From an uncultured Eubacteriales bacterium (GTDB lineage: Bacteria; Bacillota; Clostridia; Peptostreptococcales; Anaerovoracaceae): a DNA stretch of 7,628 bases. Position numbers and translations under genes: made by a program. Under the pieces are notes generated by a model. It saw nothing but the letters and a program-made list of their open reading frames with translations, did no database searches and had not been told where the DNA came from. Positions 1 through 7,200 of the stretch are shown piece after piece (within the stretch, counting starts at the first letter, position 1; the number at the start of each line of letters is the position of its first letter). The DNA lies in the NCBI GenBank assembly GCA_902796875.1, contig CADBQT010000081.1, positions 1 through 7,628 on the forward strand, read 5' to 3'.

Positions 1-1
1 A

Positions 2-3000
2 AAGACCGTCGTGCTGGAGGGCCTTCCCGAAGGCGTCCATGCGGAATATACGGGAAACAAAGCCAATCTGGCCGGCAACTATACGGCCACGGCTATCCTG
101 TCCGGTGACGAGGAAAACTACGAGCCGCTGGATCCGGTGGATCCGCTTCCCTGGACGATCCAGAAGGGCAAGTATGACATGGAGTCTCTGGACTGGTCCT
201 ATCTCGGAGCCTTTGTATACGACGGGGAAGAGAAGAGCGTGCGCCTGGACGGACTCCCCCAGGGGACCGTCGCCTATTACGACGGGGCGGACGCGGTAAA
301 TGCCGGGACCTACACGGCAACGGCAGGTCTGGATTACGATATCGACAACTTCGACCGGCCGGAGGGGATCCAGCCCTGCAGATGGGAGATCCTCAAGTCC
401 ACCCACGACATGAGCGATGTCCACTGGGAAGGACCGGAAGAATTCACCTATGACGGTGCTCCCAAGAAGGTGGAGCTGAGCGCTCTGCCGGAGGGAGTGA
501 CCGCGGAATATACGGGAAATACAGCCACGGATGCGGGCAAGTACACGGCCCGGGCAGCCTTTACCGTGGACGATCCGGTGAACTTCGAGATCCCGGATCC
601 CGTGTCCTTCGACTGGGAGATCCGCAAGGCGGATCACGATATGACCGAGGCCAAGTGGACCTGTGAGGATCCCATCTACGACGGGACCCTGAAGGAGATC
701 CACCTGGAAGGACTTCCCGAAGGCGTCAGCGCCGTTTATGAAGGCAATACAGGGACCAATGCGGGAGACTACTCCGTGCGGGCTGAGCTGATCGTGGAGG
801 ATCTGAACAACTACAATCCTCTCGGCTTCCTCAACCATCCCTGGAAGATCCGCAAAGCCACCTTCGACGTGAGCCGGGTGCGCTGGAACTACAGCAGCCC
901 TTACGTCTACAACGGCAGGGAGAAGCGGATCGAGCTGAGAAATCTGCCCGAGGATGTGATGGTGACCTACGAAGGGAACCGGGGCGTCGTCGCCGGACAG
1001 TACGAAGCAAAGGCCTATTTCTACTACGACGAACAGAACTTTGAGGAACCGGATGTGCCTCCCTGCAAGTGGGAGATCCTGAAGGCCCATCTGCCTCTCC
1101 ATGAGGCGGGGTGGGATATGACCGAACCTTTCGTCTACGACGGAAACGTCCATGAAGTGAAGATGGTCGGTCTCCCCGAGTACGCCACCGTGCGCTACGA
1201 AGGGAACAAGGGGATCGAAGCCGGTACCTACAAAGCGACGGCCTATGTCGTCCCCAACGATAAAGATAACTACTATACGCCGGATCCGTTGGAATTCACC
1301 TGGGATATCCGCAAGGCGGTCTACGACATCGGCGGAGCGGAGTGGACAACCAGGGAATCCAGGGTCTTCGACGGCACCAACAAGGCCATCGCCCTGACGG
1401 ATCTTCCTTCGGGAGTGAACGTCACCTACTCGGGGAATATGGCCGAAGAGGCCGGCGTCTACCGGGCCAGGGCCACTTTCGACGTGAAGGATAAGAAAAA
1501 CTTCGTGGCTCCGGATCCCATGGAAGTCGAGTGGGCGGTGGAACCCCGCCGGCTGGATCTCAGCGGGGTCTACTGGGACTATCAGGAACCCTTCGTCTAC
1601 GACGGCAGCGAGAAGCATATCGCCCTTGCCGGCGTCCCCGAGGGAGTGACCGTCCGCTATGAGGGGGAACTGGCCAGTGAAGCCGGAGAGTACAAGGCTA
1701 CGGCGATCCTGATCCCCGAAGACGGCAACTACCGGGAGACGGATGTCCTGGGCCAGATCTGGAAGATCGAAAAGGCGGACATCGACGTGACCGATGCCTA
1801 CTGGGACGATCCCAGAGACTTCGTCTACGACGGCGGCTACAAGTCGGTGGAGATCCTGGGACTTCCCGATGGTCTGGAGGTGTCCTACGAGGGTAATCTG
1901 GAGCAGGAGGCCGGATCTTACTACGCTTCGGCAACACTGACTCCGGTGGATTCCAGAAACTTCAAGGCTCCCCGGATCGACGGCCATTCCTGGTCCATCG
2001 AACCGGCCCAGATCGATATGAGCGGAGCACGCTGGTCCGGATTCGAGACTTTCTCCTACGATGGCAGGACCCACCGGGTGCTCCTGGAGAATGCTCCCGA
2101 CACGGTGGTGGTCTCCTACGAGGGCAATGCGGCCGAGAATGCCGGTCACTATGTGGCAACGGCCAACTTCAAGCCTTTGGACGAAGACAACTACAAGACG
2201 CCTGCACCCCTGCAGTACGCCTGGGAGATCGGCAGGGCGGACATCGACGTTTCCGGGATCACCTGGGAGACGGGAGATGACTTCGTCTACGACGGACAGG
2301 AGCACGAGGTCCGTCTCATGGACGTGCCGGAGACCCTGAACGTGACCTATCAGGGCAACCGGGGCGTCGATGCCGGAGAATACATCGCTTCCGCCGTGCT
2401 CACACCGGTGGACGACACCAACTTCAACACGCCGGTCATCGAGCCTCATCGCTGGAGCATCGGCAAACTGGAGATCGACGCTTCCCAGGTACGCTGGGTC
2501 GCGGCGGAGAAGCTGATCTACGACGGCAAGATCAAGGTCGTCGGTCTGACGGGACTCCCGCCGGATGTGGAGATCGAATACGAGAACAACTCGGCCATCG
2601 ACGCCGGGACGTATCACGCTTCGGCGGTGATCTCCGCCGACAGTTCCAACTACGATGCTCCCGATATCCGGGGATGCACCTGGACCATCGCCAAGGCGGT
2701 GCCGGATGTATCCGATGTGGAGTGGAACTATGTGATCGACTTTACCTACGACGGCTACGAGAAGACCGTCGAACTCATGGATGTTCCTGCGGGGATGAAG
2801 GCCGTCTATGAGGGGAACGCTGCCATCGAGGCGGGGACCTACACGGCCACGGCCAAACTGGTCATGGACGATCCGGCCAACTACGACGCTCCCGAAGTGG
2901 AGCCTCTCGAGTGGAAGATCCTGAAGAGAGAATACGATATGAGCACCGCTTCCTGGGTACCCGCGGAAGGCTTCGTCTACAGCGGAATGCCCCAGGAGAT

Positions 3001-3454
3001 CACCCTCACCGGTCTGGAGGACGGCCTTGAGCCCATCTACGAAGGGAACCGGGCGGTGGAGGCCGGCAGGTATCACGCGTCGGCCACCTTCCTCTACGAC
3101 GAGGACAACTACCATCCGCCTCAGAGCCTGGAGACCGACTGGGAGATCCACAAGGCCCCCTATAACGTAAACGGGGTGAGATGGGATTACGCCGGACCCT
3201 TTGCCGGAGGCGGCAAGGGAAGAACGGTGAGCCTGATGACGGTGGACGGAGAACAGCAGACGGGCCGCCTCTTCGGCAGAAAGAAAGACCTGAACTATGT
3301 GGGGCTTCCGGAAGGGACCACCGTCCGTTACGAAGGCAATTCGGCCAGGACCCCGGGAGTCTATACCGCAAAGGCGTACCTGACCATTCCGGACATGCCG
3401 AATTACCGGTCGCCGGAACCCATCGTTCTGCAGTGGGAGATCCTTGATGAATGA
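2..3454 (+). CDS. Large MBG/YDG-like repeat surface protein, 5'-truncated by the window
   Basis: The reading frame is open from the first bases (codons Lys-Thr-Val-Val lead into the array), so the true start is upstream and at least 1150 residues are present. The visible part is entirely tandem repeats of 76-77 residues. Each unit has an FVYDG-type motif near residue 6-10, a GLPEGV turn near 19-24, YEGN near 28-31, AGxYxAxA near 35-42, an aromatic N-Y/N-F near 51-52, W-x-I-x-K-A near 63-68, and a closing Trp. This matches the pattern of MBG/YDG beta-sandwich modules found in large bacterial cell-surface and adhesin-like proteins; that family link is from memory of motifs. The units are acidic and rich in Tyr and Trp, and cysteine is rare. 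No enzyme motif, LPXTG signal or transmembrane segment is seen before the stop, so secretion and anchoring signals, if any, must be N-terminal. It overlaps cls by 8 nt. Ligand and role are unknown; a stalk or adhesin is an inference. Confidence 0.
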   Translation, partial: KTVVLEGLPEGVHAEYTGNKANLAGNYTATAILSGDEENYEPLDPVDPLPWTIQKGKYDMESLDWSYLGAFVYDGEEKSVRLDGLPQGTVAYYDGADAVNAGTYTATAGLDYDIDNFDRPEGIQPCRWEILKSTHDMSDVHWEGPEEFTYDGAPKKVELSALPEGVTAEYTGNTATDAGKYTARAAFTVDDPVNFEIPDPVSFDWEIRKADHDMTEAKWTCEDPIYDGTLKEIHLEGLPEGVSAVYEGNTGTNAGDYSVRAELIVEDLNNYNPLGFLNHPWKIRKATFDVSRVRWNYSSPYVYNGREKRIELRNLPEDVMVTYEGNRGVVAGQYEAKAYFYYDEQNFEEPDVPPCKWEILKAHLPLHEAGWDMTEPFVYDGNVHEVKMVGLPEYATVRYEGNKGIEAGTYKATAYVVPNDKDNYYTPDPLEFTWDIRKAVYDIGGAEWTTRESRVFDGTNKAIALTDLPSGVNVTYSGNMAEEAGVYRARATFDVKDKKNFVAPDPMEVEWAVEPRRLDLSGVYWDYQEPFVYDGSEKHIALAGVPEGVTVRYEGELASEAGEYKATAILIPEDGNYRETDVLGQIWKIEKADIDVTDAYWDDPRDFVYDGGYKSVEILGLPDGLEVSYEGNLEQEAGSYYASATLTPVDSRNFKAPRIDGHSWSIEPAQIDMSGARWSGFETFSYDGRTHRVLLENAPDTVVVSYEGNAAENAGHYVATANFKPLDEDNYKTPAPLQYAWEIGRADIDVSGITWETGDDFVYDGQEHEVRLMDVPETLNVTYQGNRGVDAGEYIASAVLTPVDDTNFNTPVIEPHRWSIGKLEIDASQVRWVAAEKLIYDGKIKVVGLTGLPPDVEIEYENNSAIDAGTYHASAVISADSSNYDAPDIRGCTWTIAKAVPDVSDVEWNYVIDFTYDGYEKTVELMDVPAGMKAVYEGNAAIEAGTYTATAKLVMDDPANYDAPEVEPLEWKILKREYDMSTASWVPAEGFVYSGMPQEITLTGLEDGLEPIYEGNRAVEAGRYHASATFLYDEDNYHPPQSLETDWEIHKAPYNVNGVRWDYAGPFAGGGKGRTVSLMTVDGEQQTGRLFGRKKDLNYVGLPEGTTVRYEGNSARTPGVYTAKAYLTIPDMPNYRSPEPIVLQWEILDE
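3185..3451 (+). repeat. Degenerate terminal repeat with a ~21-residue insertion
   Basis: The last unit begins normally (DYAGPF) but its YDG motif is replaced by GGG. After the strand ending in VSLMTV it carries an extra segment of about 21 residues containing the basic stretch GRLFGRKKD. It then returns to consensus at GLPEG, YEGN, PGVYTAKA and the W-E-I strand. Translation stops four residues after that Trp, so the linker strand that joins one unit to the next is absent. The frame is intact, so this is a specialised or decayed cap rather than a frameshift. Confidence 0.8.
3435..3440 (+). promoter_or_regulatory. Ribosome binding site for cls inside the repeat gene
   Basis: GGGAGA, in the last codons of the repeat gene, contains GGAG seven bases before the ATG at 3447. 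This favours that ATG over the TTG at 3444. Because the site is itself translated as part of the repeat protein, initiation at cls is likely coupled to ribosomes finishing the upstream gene. Confidence 0.7.
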
Positions 3455-5030
3455 CCTGGAAAAAACTGAACGGCATCTGCCGAAGAGACTGAAAGGTCTG
3501 TGGAAGCTGCTCTTTGGCCGGACGACCATGTTCGCCCTGCTTATGGCGGTGCAGATCATCGTCCTCTTCGGCGGTTTTGCTGTTCTGGGAACCCAGATCA
3601 TCGCCGTCAACTACGTCGTCGGCTTTTCGGCCTTCCTGATCCTCGTCTATCTGCTCAATTCCAAGCAGGATTCCGCCATGAGGATGACGTGGATCCTGAT
3701 CATCGCATCCATACCCATCTTCGGCGTCGTATTGTTCATCTACACCCGGATCCAGCCGGGGACCAGCAGTCTGAAAGAGAGGACTATGGAGCTCCAGGAG
3801 CAGCAGCGGAATTATCTGCAGCCGGACCGGGAGACCCTGGAACTGGAGATGGTGGAGGCGAGGCAGGAGTACGGCCTGTTCAAGTACATCTACGAAGAAG
3901 GAAACTTCCCCTCATACCGGGACGCCTGCGTCCGGTTCTTCCCCTTAGGTGAGGACAAATTCCGGGAGATGCTACGCCAGCTTGACCGGGCGGAGAAGTT
4001 CATCTTTATGGAATACTTCATCATCGAGAAAGGGGAGATGTGGGACGCCATCTTCGAGATCCTGAAGAAAAAGGCGGAGGAAGGGGTGGAAGTCCGTCTC
4101 ATGTACGACGGCACCTGCACACTGTCCCTTCTTCCCAGGAAGTTCCCCAAGGAGATGGAGGCCTGCGGTATCCAGTGTAAGGAATTCTCGCCCATGGTGC
4201 CCTTCCTTTCCACCCATCAGAACAACCGGGATCACCGGAAGATCCTGGTCATCGACGGACGGGTGGCCTTCACCGGAGGGGTGAACCTGGCCGATGAGTA
4301 CATCAACCGCAAGGTGCGGTTCGGCCACTGGAAGGACACGGCCATCATGGTCCAGGGAGCCGCGGTGGACAGCTTCACCCTCATGTTCCTCCAGATGTGG
4401 AACCTTCGGGAGACGGGAAGGGAACAGTACCTGGAATACATCGTGGCGGCGGATCAGCCCATCGATGAGGATATGCACCGGGGCGGCCTGATCGCTCCCT
4501 ACGGAGACAGTCCCCTGGACGACGAGCCGGTAGGGGAGAAGGTCTATCTGGATATCATCAACCGGGCGTCGGAGCACGTTCACATCATGACTCCGTATCT
4601 CATCCTCAGCGAGACCATGATCCATTCACTGATCTACGCCTCTCAGCGGGGGATCGACGTGAAGATCATCCTGCCCCACATCCCGGACAAGAAGTACGCT
4701 TACTGGCTGGCCAGGACCTACTACCGGGAACTGATCACCGGAGGGGTCAAGATCTACGAATACACTCCGGGCTTTGTCCACGCCAAAGTGTTCACCAGCG
4801 ACAATATCCGTTCGGTGGTGGGAACCATCAACATGGACTACCGTAGCCTGTACCTTCACTTCGAATGTGCGGCTTATATCTACAACAACCCGGTGGTAGA
4901 GGATATCGAAGAAGATTTCATGGATACCCTGGATATGTGCGAGAGGATCACCCTGGAGAACTGCAGGACCTTCAGCCCGGTGGGCAAAGTCATCGGCAGA
5001 GCTCTCCGGATCATCGCTCCTCTCATGTAA
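3447..5030 (+). CDS. cls: Cardiolipin synthase (phospholipase D superfamily)
   Basis: This membrane enzyme is expected to condense two phosphatidylglycerol molecules into cardiolipin plus glycerol. The 527-residue product has hydrophobic N-terminal segments at about 28-48, 51-70 and 81-99, then a cytosolic bi-lobed PLD domain. Both HxK(x)4D catalytic motifs are present: HRKILVID with His263, Lys265 and Asp270, and HAKVFTSD with His445, Lys447 and Asp452. The FTGGVNLADEY stretch and HWKDT after the first motif, and GTINMDYRSLYLHFE after the second, are typical of bacterial Cls. Length is slightly above the usual 480-510 because of the extra N-terminal hydrophobic segment. The ATG at 3447 is chosen over the TTG at 3444 because of ribosome binding site spacing. 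It overlaps the repeat gene by 8 nt and lies 14 nt before the flippase gene, suggesting co-transcription. Another PLD-type phospholipid synthase specificity is possible but less likely. Confidence 0.95.
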   Translation: MNDLEKTERHLPKRLKGLWKLLFGRTTMFALLMAVQIIVLFGGFAVLGTQIIAVNYVVGFSAFLILVYLLNSKQDSAMRMTWILIIASIPIFGVVLFIYTRIQPGTSSLKERTMELQEQQRNYLQPDRETLELEMVEARQEYGLFKYIYEEGNFPSYRDACVRFFPLGEDKFREMLRQLDRAEKFIFMEYFIIEKGEMWDAIFEILKKKAEEGVEVRLMYDGTCTLSLLPRKFPKEMEACGIQCKEFSPMVPFLSTHQNNRDHRKILVIDGRVAFTGGVNLADEYINRKVRFGHWKDTAIMVQGAAVDSFTLMFLQMWNLRETGREQYLEYIVAADQPIDEDMHRGGLIAPYGDSPLDDEPVGEKVYLDIINRASEHVHIMTPYLILSETMIHSLIYASQRGIDVKIILPHIPDKKYAYWLARTYYRELITGGVKIYEYTPGFVHAKVFTSDNIRSVVGTINMDYRSLYLHFECAAYIYNNPVVEDIEEDFMDTLDMCERITLENCRTFSPVGKVIGRALRIIAPLM

Positions 5031-5044
5031 TACAATTAAGGAAT

Positions 5045-6676
5045 ATGACAGAAAAATCACTGATAAAAGGGGCGGCCGTCCTTGCGGCCGCCGGCATCAT
5101 CGTCAAAGTAATCGGCGCGGTCTTCCGGATCGTCGTCGCCGGGATCATTACCGATACGGGCATGGCCTACTATTCGCCGGCATACAATCTGTATGCTGTC
5201 CTTCTGGTGGTCTCCACCTCCGGCATTCCCATCGCCATTTCCCGGATGGTGTCGGAGCGGTACGCCATCGGCAGGTACGATGAGGCGGACCGGGTCTTTC
5301 ACATTTCCCGGTATCTGATGATCGGCCTGGGGCTCGCCGGAGCCCTTGTTCTGTTCATTATCGCCAAGCCCTTTGCGGCGGCTATCGATCTGGAGGGTTC
5401 GGCCATGGCCATGCAGGCGATGGCGCCGGCTCTGCTCCTGGTGCCCATCATGTCCTCCTACCGGGGATACTTCCAGGGTCAGCAGCTCATGGGACCCACC
5501 GCCCTTTCTCAGGTGGTGGAACAGATCTTCCGGGTCGGGTTCGGGATCCTGCTGGCTCTCCTGCTCATGCAGGGGACTTTCATGGCTTCCGTCTACACCG
5601 ATCCCCTCCAAAGGGGCGCGGCCGGCGTGTGCTTCGGCGCATCCACAGGAGCCGCCGGGGGGCTTGCGGTGATGCTCATCATCTATCTCCGCTCCAGAAG
5701 CAGGATCCGCAGGCAGGTGGCGGAGAGCAAAGGCGAGGGTAGAGAGCCCGCCGGAGCCATATTAAAGGCGATGCTGGCCATCGCCGTGCCCATCACCATC
5801 GGAGCGACCCTGATGCCTCTGGTGAACCTGGTGGATGCTACGGTGGTCAACAGGCGGCTTCTGGAATCCGGGTTCGACGCCGCCACAGCCAAGGCCCTCT
5901 ACGGTCAGCTGACCGGGTTCTGTGAGCCCATCATCGCCCTGCCCCAGGTGCTCATGAGCGCCATCGTCATAAGCATCGTGCCCATGGTGGCGGCGGCCAA
6001 TAAACTGAAGGATACGGAGAAGCTGCACGAGACCATCTCACTGGGCCTGCGCATGGCCACCATACTGGCCTTTCCCTGCGCGGCGGGGCTGCTGATCCTG
6101 GCCAAGCCGGCTCTGATGATGATCTTCTTCACCCAGAAGGAGGCGGCGGCCAACGCGGCCCCCAGCCTGCAGGTGCTGGGCCTCAGCTTCATACTTCTGG
6201 CCCTGATCACCATTATGACGGGGATCCTCCAGGGTGTGGGCCGGCAAGTCTGGCCGGTGATCAACCTGTTCCTCGGACTTCTGGTGAAAGTGGTGGTGAC
6301 CTGGACCCTGGTTGCCCTGCCTGCAGTCAACGTGGTGGGAGCCCCCCTGGGGACCATGGCCGCCTATATCGTGGCCATGACACTGGATCTCATCTGCGTG
6401 CTCCGGTTCACCGGGGCCCGGTTCAGGTTCTCCCAGCTTGTGGTCAAGCCCATGATCTCCTCTGTGGTCATGGGGGTGGTGGTCTTCGCCACATACAAGG
6501 GAGCATTTATGCTCCTGGGGAGCAATACCCTGGCGACCCTTCTGGCCATCGCCGTGGGCGTCGTCGTCTACGGGGTGATGATCATTAAGACCAGGACCAT
6601 TCTGCGGGAGGAGATGCTGGAGATCGCAGCGGGCAGAAAACTGGTGGCCGTCGCCGACCGCCTGAAGCTGTGGTAA
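5045..6676 (+). CDS. SpoVB/YabM-like MOP-superfamily flippase (polysaccharide biosynthesis family)
   Basis: This is a 543-residue polytopic membrane protein with alternating hydrophobic stretches throughout, consistent with the usual 14-helix MOP (MurJ/Wzx/MATE-like) fold. The N-terminus KGAAVLAAAGIIVKVIGAVF (residues 8-27) and the motif YRGYFQG..MGPTALSQVVEQ (139-160) are hallmarks of the SpoVB-like branch, whose members are thought to flip lipid-linked peptidoglycan or polysaccharide precursors across the cytoplasmic membrane. The exact substrate cannot be read from sequence. The frame is open for another 180 bases upstream, but that part overlaps cls. The ATG at 5045 is chosen because it follows TAAGGA and begins the conserved N-terminus, although the Shine-Dalgarno spacing is only about 2 nt. 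It lies 14 nt after cls, and followed by HU and rqcP it recalls the Bacillus yabM neighbourhood, so a YabM-type orthologue is more likely than sporulation-specific SpoVB itself. Confidence 0.92.
   Translation: MTEKSLIKGAAVLAAAGIIVKVIGAVFRIVVAGIITDTGMAYYSPAYNLYAVLLVVSTSGIPIAISRMVSERYAIGRYDEADRVFHISRYLMIGLGLAGALVLFIIAKPFAAAIDLEGSAMAMQAMAPALLLVPIMSSYRGYFQGQQLMGPTALSQVVEQIFRVGFGILLALLLMQGTFMASVYTDPLQRGAAGVCFGASTGAAGGLAVMLIIYLRSRSRIRRQVAESKGEGREPAGAILKAMLAIAVPITIGATLMPLVNLVDATVVNRRLLESGFDAATAKALYGQLTGFCEPIIALPQVLMSAIVISIVPMVAAANKLKDTEKLHETISLGLRMATILAFPCAAGLLILAKPALMMIFFTQKEAAANAAPSLQVLGLSFILLALITIMTGILQGVGRQVWPVINLFLGLLVKVVVTWTLVALPAVNVVGAPLGTMAAYIVAMTLDLICVLRFTGARFRFSQLVVKPMISSVVMGVVVFATYKGAFMLLGSNTLATLLAIAVGVVVYGVMIIKTRTILREEMLEIAAGRKLVAVADRLKLW
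5071..5092 (+). other. Perfect GC-rich inverted repeat in the 5' end of the flippase gene
   Basis: GGCGGCCG at 5071-5078 and CGGCCGCC at 5085-5092 form an 8-bp all-GC stem with a 6-nt loop, starting 26 nt after the A of the start codon. It lies in codons for a conserved Gly/Ala-rich stretch, so it may be only a by-product of GC-rich Ala codons, but it is strong enough to matter for translation of a gene with a poorly spaced ribosome binding site. Confidence 0.5.
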
Positions 6677-6719
6677 GGGGATAAATCCAGTATTTCCAAT
6701 GTTTTTTTACGAAAAGCGG

Positions 6720-6748
6720 TTGACAAGCGTATATAAAAATGGGAGAAT
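6720..6748 (+). promoter_or_regulatory. Sigma-A promoter for the HU gene
   Basis: A perfect -35 box TTGACA (6720-6725) is followed by a 17-nt spacer and the -10 box GAGAAT (6743-6748), which matches 4 of 6 consensus bases including the key A2 and T6. TGG just before it (6740-6742) gives an extended -10. Transcription should begin near 6755. The promoter lies 43 nt after the flippase stop codon, making HU an independent, probably strongly expressed unit. Confidence 0.8.
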
Positions 6749-6753
6749 AGGTA

Positions 6754-6804
6754 CGCTGAAAACAGCGGTTTCACGCAGTCAGTGAAAATGGTCGAAAGAC
6801 CGTT
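6754..6804 (+). promoter_or_regulatory. HU mRNA leader with three consecutive hairpins
   Basis: Three short stem-loops lie end to end in the untranslated leader. The first is CGCTG-AAAA-CAGCG (6754-6767), the second TTTCAC with GTGAAA around a 7-nt loop (6769-6787), and the third GGTC-GAAA-GACC (6790-6801). The third has a GNRA tetraloop and can extend to seven pairs including one G-T wobble (6787-6804). They end just before the Shine-Dalgarno, which stays single-stranded. A role in mRNA stability or autoregulation is an inference; I do not recognise a known riboswitch or RNA family. Confidence 0.5.
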
Positions 6805-6815
6805 GTCATAAGAAT

Positions 6816-6822
6816 AAGGAGG
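6816..6822 (+). promoter_or_regulatory. Ribosome binding site of the HU gene
   Basis: AAGGAGG is near-perfectly complementary to the 16S 3' end and sits 8 nt before the ATG at 6831. This selects that ATG over the in-frame TTG at 6828. Confidence 0.9.
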
Positions 6823-6830
6823 ATTTATTG

Positions 6831-7109
6831 ATGAACAAAGCAGAATTGATTGCAACAGTTGCAGAGAAGACAGGATCCACTAAGAAGGAAGCCGAAATGG
6901 CCGTTAACGCGTTCGTGACGACCATCGAGGAAGCTCTGAAGAAGGGCGAAAAGGTCCAGCTGATCGGATTCGGTACTTTCGAAGTACGTCAGAGAAAAGC
7001 CAGACAGGGCAGAAACCCGAGAAAGCCGGGCGAAGTTATCAAGATCGCCGCTTCCAAGGCACCTGTTTTCAAAGCCGGTAAGGCTCTGAAAGATGCAGTG
7101 AACAAATAA
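6831..7109 (+). CDS. hup: DNA-binding protein HU
   Basis: This is a 92-residue histone-like nucleoid protein that binds and bends double-stranded DNA as a dimer and compacts the chromosome. The sequence is collinear with the HU/IHF family: MNKAELI at the N-terminus, the helical dimerisation region (about residues 3-38), the hallmark [13 protein letters not shown] (46-58), the beta-arm GRNPRKPGE with the DNA-intercalating proline in RNP, and the C-terminal [15 protein letters not shown]. The arm is one residue longer than in E. coli HU, a variant typical of clostridial HU. Codons are less GC-rich than in the neighbouring genes, consistent with high expression. The gene has its own promoter, a structured leader, a strong ribosome binding site and a strong terminator, so it is a monocistronic unit. 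HU rather than IHF is favoured by the sequence and by its single-gene setting in Bacillota. Confidence 0.98.
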   Translation: MNKAELIATVAEKTGSTKKEAEMAVNAFVTTIEEALKKGEKVQLIGFGTFEVRQRKARQGRNPRKPGEVIKIAASKAPVFKAGKALKDAVNK

Positions 7110-7123
7110 GCAGAAGCATCAAT

Positions 7124-7158
7124 AAAAGCGGACAGCCGGCGCTGTCCGCTTTTTATTT
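7124..7158 (+). terminator. Rho-independent terminator after HU
   Basis: A 13-bp perfect stem (7124-7136 with 7141-7153) closes on the tetraloop CGGC, with GCGGACAGC as its GC-rich core, and runs into TTTTTATTT. Flanking A and T tracts make it potentially bidirectional, but no convergent gene is present. It should end most HU transcripts before rqcP. Confidence 0.95.
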
Positions 7159-7169
7159 ACCGATTATAC

Positions 7170-7186
7170 CCCCGGCCCTGTCGGGG
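7170..7186 (+). other. Hairpin upstream of the rqcP ribosome binding site
   Basis: CCCCG (7170-7174) pairs with CGGGG (7182-7186) around a 7-nt loop. The C-run at 7169-7173 could alternatively pair with the G-run that starts the Shine-Dalgarno region (7189-7193). This allows two exclusive folds, one of which would hide part of the ribosome binding site. Regulatory meaning is speculative. Confidence 0.35.
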
Positions 7187-7190
7187 ATGG

Positions 7191-7200
7191 GGGAGGGAGG
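7191..7200 (+). promoter_or_regulatory. Ribosome binding site of rqcP
   Basis: GGGAGGGAGG offers two overlapping Shine-Dalgarno registers, 8 and 4 nt before the ATG at 7205. It supports that ATG over the in-frame ATG at 7187, which has no comparable site before it and would add six residues absent from the family. Confidence 0.75.

Larger units (their letters stand above)
2..3451 (+). repeat. Array of 15 protein-level tandem repeats (about 228-231 bp each)
   Basis: Using the closing Trp of each unit as boundary, units run 2-196 (partial), 197-427, 428-658, 659-886, 887-1114, 1115-1345, 1346-1576, 1577-1804, 1805-2035, 2036-2266, 2267-2497, 2498-2725, 2726-2956, 2957-3184 and 3185-3451. Thirteen consecutive units are exactly 76 or 77 codons long; only the last (89 codons) deviates. 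The repeats are conserved at protein level but clearly diverged at DNA level, with only short shared words such as the codons for FVYDG. This suggests an old array under selection for fold rather than a recent expansion. Confidence 0.9.

Noticed and set aside
2..3451. CRISPR array or recent DNA tandem duplication
   Set aside because: The periodicity is at protein level at about 230 bp, inside one open frame, with diverged DNA; there are no short identical repeats separated by spacers.
3006..3476. 156-residue minus-strand ORF
   Set aside because: It lies antisense to the last repeats and is rich in Pro, Arg and Ser, typical of a shadow frame in GC-rich DNA, with no recognisable motif.
4865..5044. 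Upstream extension of the flippase frame to an earlier start within cls
   Set aside because: The extra 60 residues overlap cls, look like out-of-frame translation, and precede the family's conserved N-terminus, which begins at the ATG at 5045.
5057..5611. 184-residue minus-strand ORF, and a similar one at 3972-4625 (217 residues)
   Set aside because: Both are antisense to well-identified genes (flippase and cls), have His/Asp/Gly-rich low-quality composition and no family resemblance, so they are coding shadows.
6678..6708. Possible terminator for the flippase operon ending in a T7 run (6702-6708)
   Set aside because: No stable stem directly precedes the T-run; only weak, interrupted pairing around GGAT/ATCC is possible.
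6732..6737. TATAAA as the HU -10 box
   Set aside because: It is only 6 nt from the TTGACA -35 box; GAGAAT at 6743, with 17-nt spacing and a TG extension, fits far better.
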